A DNA stretch of 8,490 nt, taken from assembly GCA_031260865.1 (NCBI GenBank), contig JAISKQ010000058.1, positions 1 to 8,490 of the forward strand, written 5' to 3'. A model generated the notes under the pieces. The model did no database searches, was not told the DNA's origin, and was given only the letters and a program-made list of their open reading frames with translations. This DNA comes from Prevotella sp. GTDB lineage: Bacteria; Bacteroidota; Bacteroidia; Bacteroidales; Dysgonomonadaceae. The translations under genes and the position numbers were made by a program. Numbering within the stretch: position 1 is the stretch's first letter; every line of letters starts with the position of its first letter. Shown here one piece after another: positions 6,290 through 8,490 of this stretch.

Positions 6290-6473
6290 TTGATGATGTT
6301 ATAAAAAATGCAAAAAAGCACAAAATGATTGGGATAATTTTGAAAAGGCTGACACAGAGAAGGCAAAAAAATTTCGTGAGAATTATCATCTTCGTCCAAT
6401 TACTAAAGGAATTACTATAGTTAGCACATATGCTACACACCCAACACGAGGAATAACTGTTGGAAAAACACTA
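6286..6473 (+). pseudogene. Frameshifted small gene, cut by repeat copy B
   Basis: A start ATG at 6286 overlaps the nuclease stop (ATGA) and has GGGGG (6274-6278) 7 bp upstream, so a real gene once began here. The first frame gives MIDDVIKNAKKHK and then an implausible sequence ending at TAG 6418-6420. Shifting frame at the A-run 6312-6317 gives a plausible hydrophilic continuation, AQNDWDNFEKADTEKAKKF, then ENYHLRPITKGITIVSTY and THPTRGITVGKTL, ending at repeat copy B. I do not recognise the protein. If the repeat is removed between the ATG at 6474 and the ATG at 6790, the frame continues into the MBL remnant (GKTLMNTLLLNRYDY), so this may be the front of the same broken gene, although no HxHxDH motif is present in it. 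Confidence 0.45.
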
Positions 6474-6786
6474 ATGGATAGGGCGAATAAGCTGCATTTT
6501 CCGTTCCGCCGCGTCCATCCTCAGCTTCCGGTAATATCCTTTATGCCAACTTTTCGCGCCGCAGGAACCCCCGCACCAACGGAAACTTCGATTCTACGCC
6601 GGGATTCCGAAGGATGGAAGCGTTTTTTGCGGGAAAAGCAAGCCGTCAGGCAAAGCAACGGCTTGACCTGCCTGTCGGCAGACAGGCCCGCCTTGCGCGG
6701 GTTCGGTCCGCTCACTTGAAATGTCGGGGTTCGGACGGTCGCCTCGCCGCGTCTGTCAGTCCTCGGCTCCAACGTACCCTGTGGCT
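6474..6786. mobile_element. Dispersed ~312-bp GC-rich non-coding repeat, copy B
   Basis: This is the second copy of the element at 4782-5092, in the same orientation and about 94% identical, with roughly 17 substitutions and two small indels counted by eye. Both hairpins are kept (GCCTGTC 6670-6676 with GACAGGC 6681-6687, then CCCGC from 6687 with GCGGG), and one difference between copies falls in the loop (GGTA versus GGCA). It sits inside AT-rich remnants of a broken gene. CTA at 6471-6473 and at 6785-6787 could be a short target duplication. Open frames on either strand are incidental to the GC-rich sequence. Confidence 0.75.
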
Positions 6787-6789
6787 AGT

Positions 6790-7328
6790 ATGAATACACT
6801 GTTGCTTAATAGATATGATTATAAAATACCGAATCCAAAAGCGTTTAAAAATGTATATAGTTATATTCCATTAAATTATGAAAAAAATATAGCCAAAACC
6901 CTAAATTTAAAAACTATTGCACAGAAGCATTAAAATATCAATTTGATTTTAGTACAAATAAATTTACTTTAACTGTAAAAGCCAGTATGATAGAGGATAT
7001 AAAGTAATTAAAAGAAAAAGGACATTTAAGCAATGCTTGTTTCATATGGTCTATGTGGAGTAATTATAAACAAGAAGAATTTGATGAAAATGGAAAAACA
7101 AGAGCATTTTTAACTGCATTAGAAAAAATGGGAGTTGCAATATTGCCAGATATTCACACATCAGGACATTCAGATGATTTTGCAAGAGATACAATATTGA
7201 ATAATTTACAATATGATGGTATAATACCAATACATACAATTAATAAAGAGTTATTAAAAGAAAAATATGATAAAGTTATCTTGCTAGAAGATAACGAAGA
7301 AAAGGAGATATGCAATGGAAATAAATGA
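6790..7328 (+). pseudogene. Decayed beta-CASP part of a third RNase J-like MBL protein
   Basis: The frame from 6790 reads MNTLLLNRYDYKIPNPKAF and KNVYSYIPL before TAA at 6931-6933. A shift near the A-run 6909-6913 restores a frame that continues LKYQFDFSTNKFTL, hits an in-frame TAA at 7005-7007, and then runs open to 7328. NVYSY matches HVYSY of the intact protein, FIWSMWSNY matches IIYSMWTGY, DIHTSGHSDD matches VLHTSGHASPED and GIIPIHT matches GLIPIHT. The beta-CASP end motifs (HTSGH and IPIHT) are therefore kept, but the metallo-beta-lactamase half with HxHxDH is absent. With one frameshift, one internal stop and a repeat at its 5' side it cannot make an active enzyme. A peptide from ATG 7053 (91 aa) could still be made. 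The 3' end overlaps the next nuclease gene and holds its ribosome binding site. Confidence 0.7.
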
Positions 7329-8166
7329 AATGTTCTATCAAACAGAAGTAAAGAAGTTAAATAAACCTTTCAAGTTTACAGAGGAAGAAATAAAAAATAT
7401 TTTTAAAAAATTTTCCAATGTTGATGAAATTCCTAAAGATTTTAGTTATGAAAAAAGAACAAACGATACTTATTTTATTCATACTTTAGAAAAAATAATG
7501 ACTGAGTATAAATTTCAATTGCCTTATAAATTTGATGGTGAAATAAGAAAAAAAAGTAAAAAGAGTAAAAAAGGATATGTTGTACAAGGCAAAGATAATT
7601 TGCTAAGAGAAAAAGACTTATGCAAAGAATTATGGTATGCATCGTCAAAGTACAATCCATATGATTTTGATATTATTGATATACAGACACCGTTAAAAGT
7701 GAGATTACATAATAATCCATATGGAGAGATAGATTTAGTAGGCATAAAAAGAGAGGAAAAAAGAATAATTGTATATTTAATAGAAGCAAAACCGTTAAGT
7801 ACAAAGGAAACTTTGCTGAGAGCAGTTATAGAATCAATTACTTATAAATATATTATCCTAAATAATATAGAAAAATTCCAAAATGATTTAATTAACTATG
7901 TAAGAAATGGTGTAGATGAAATAATACAACAAAAATATTCAGATATAAATGTAAAAAATATTATAATAAAATCAATGATATTGGCACCAGAAAACTTATA
8001 TGAGAAGGATACATTTGAAATAATTGAAAAATACAGAAATATGATAGATTTTTATAATTTTACTTATACAGAAGATGATTTGCAATTTGGAAGCCAAGAT
8101 GAGTTAAATAATATTTTTAAAGATAATAAATATCCAATAATAGCAAACAAACATGTCATTGTTTAG
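7315..8166 (+). CDS. Second PD-(D/E)XK nuclease-like protein (283 aa)
   Basis: The core at about residues 100-185 has the PD-(D/E)XK pattern: Asp140 in YGEIDLVG, then the strand IIVYLIEAK with Glu157-x-Lys159, followed by the helix LLRAVIESITYKYII (Glu173, Tyr177). An acidic helix upstream (DLCKELWYA) may supply the first glutamate. This is the arrangement of metal-dependent nucleases and restriction-like enzymes. It differs from the nuclease at 5252-6289 outside these motifs, so the two are different subfamilies rather than a recent duplication. The basic N-terminal segment KKSKKSKKG (about 79-87) may bind nucleic acid. The start has AAAGGAG (7301-7307) with 7-bp spacing, inside the end of the MBL remnant, which it overlaps by 14 bp. 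It is AT-rich throughout with no frame damage. The target is unknown. Confidence 0.7.
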   Translation: MEINEMFYQTEVKKLNKPFKFTEEEIKNIFKKFSNVDEIPKDFSYEKRTNDTYFIHTLEKIMTEYKFQLPYKFDGEIRKKSKKSKKGYVVQGKDNLLREKDLCKELWYASSKYNPYDFDIIDIQTPLKVRLHNNPYGEIDLVGIKREEKRIIVYLIEAKPLSTKETLLRAVIESITYKYIILNNIEKFQNDLINYVRNGVDEIIQQKYSDINVKNIIIKSMILAPENLYEKDTFEIIEKYRNMIDFYNFTYTEDDLQFGSQDELNNIFKDNKYPIIANKHVIV

Positions 8167-8339
8167 TATTAAAAGCGAAGAATTATGGTAAGAACAATCC
8201 AAACCAAATATGATCAATGAAATTGATGAAAATGAAAAAAGATCATATAATATCTATATAGTCTTTTTTGGTTAAATATTTTTATCAATTATTATGCTAC
8301 TATATCTCCATCACCTAAACAACATATTCGATTTTCACG
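8167..8339. other. AT-rich spacer at the right edge of the island
   Basis: No gene is supported: frames are interrupted by stops and there is no ribosome binding site with a usable frame. It holds a terminator candidate at 8235-8269. The composition changes sharply to GC-rich at about 8330-8345, right at the end of the minus-strand gene that follows, which marks the island boundary. Confidence 0.5.
8235..8269 (+). terminator. Candidate terminator after second nuclease gene
   Basis: AAAAAAGATCATATA (8235-8249) and TATATAGTCTTTTTT (8255-8269) form a 15-bp inverted repeat with two mismatched positions and a 5-nt loop, ending in six T residues about 70 bp after the stop codon. The stem is almost all A-T, so the hairpin is weak. 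It is nearly symmetric and could also act on the convergent minus-strand gene. Confidence 0.35.
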
Positions 8340-8490
8340 CTATGCGACTCCCAGCGCTTTCAGTCGCTTCGCTGCGTCATCGTCGCTCAGGCTCGCGGAG
8401 GACATGGACTCTTCGAGTTTCATGTCGAGCGTCGCGAGCAGCGATTCGTTGTGACGTTTTCTGAGTACATCCCAAAGAAAGTCGATCTCT
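8340..8490 (-). CDS. 3' end of an unrecognised minus-strand gene (runs off right edge)
   Basis: Read on the minus strand, an open GC-rich frame enters at the right edge and ends at TAG (8340-8342), giving about 49 C-terminal residues: EIDFLWDVLRKRHNESLLAT, then LDMKLEESMSSASLSDDDAAKRLKALGVA. The segment is charged and helical, with no membrane segment. GC-rich codon use resembles the PIN gene at the left edge, so both probably belong to the host backbone rather than the AT-rich insert. Its helical tail would fit a small antitoxin or DNA-binding protein, but nothing in the visible part identifies a family. Confidence 0.55.
   Translation of the reverse strand, partial: EIDFLWDVLRKRHNESLLATLDMKLEESMSSASLSDDDAAKRLKALGVA

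Noticed and set aside
5701..6399. Minus-strand open frame of 232 aa opposite the first nuclease gene
   Set aside because: Phe-, Ser- and Ile-rich composition typical of the antisense of an AT-rich coding gene; the plus-strand gene has nuclease motifs and a strong ribosome binding site.
1..8490. CRISPR array, tRNA or rRNA genes
   Set aside because: No regularly spaced repeats and no cloverleaf or rRNA-like sequence were seen on either strand by eye. The two 312-bp repeats are too long and too far apart for CRISPR.

Overview
The window looks like an accessory island in a low-to-medium GC Firmicutes-like bacterium, perhaps an anaerobic clostridial lineage. This rests on strong GGAGG-type ribosome binding sites, tightly overlapping genes and an RNase J-type beta-CASP fold. 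The taxonomy is inference only. Base composition is a mosaic. The edges and the first operon (about 1-4140) are of medium GC. The stretch from about 4150 to 8330 is strongly AT-rich, with ATA, AGA and AAA codons dominating, and two GC-rich copies of a roughly 312-bp non-coding repeat are set into it.

Layout: (1) 1-141, minus strand: 5' part of a PIN-domain toxin-like gene running off the left edge. (2) 142-473: spacer with IS21-like end motifs and a near-consensus sigma70 promoter for the next operon. (3) 474-4141, plus: a tight operon of a CbbX/SpoVK-type AAA ATPase (674 aa), an unrecognised 145-aa protein, and an intact metallo-beta-lactamase/beta-CASP (MBL) nuclease-fold protein (395 aa) overlapping it by ATGA. 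(4) 4153-4605: unrecognised 150-aa protein, then a perfect 36-bp palindrome, a short GC-rich spacer and repeat copy A. (5) 5104-5255: only the last 50 codons of a second MBL gene, overlapping by ATGA a PD-(D/E)XK nuclease-like gene (345 aa, 5252-6289). That gene in turn overlaps by ATGA a small frameshifted gene. (6) Repeat copy B (6474-6786), then the decayed beta-CASP part of a third MBL gene (6790-7328), overlapping a second PD-(D/E)XK nuclease-like gene (283 aa, 7315-8166). (7) From 8340 to the right edge, minus strand: the 3' end of a GC-rich unrecognised gene.

The main observation is that RNase J-like MBL proteins occur three times in 4.4 kb. The two decayed copies are each overlapped at their 3' end by a PD-(D/E)XK nuclease-like gene, while the intact copy sits in an operon with an AAA ATPase. 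This points to a nuclease-based, modular system, plausibly defence or genome conflict. The downstream modules have lost their MBL partner by truncation, frameshift and, at least next to copy B, insertion of a small mobile repeat. I recognise no named system here; the system-level reading is inference from domains and gene order.
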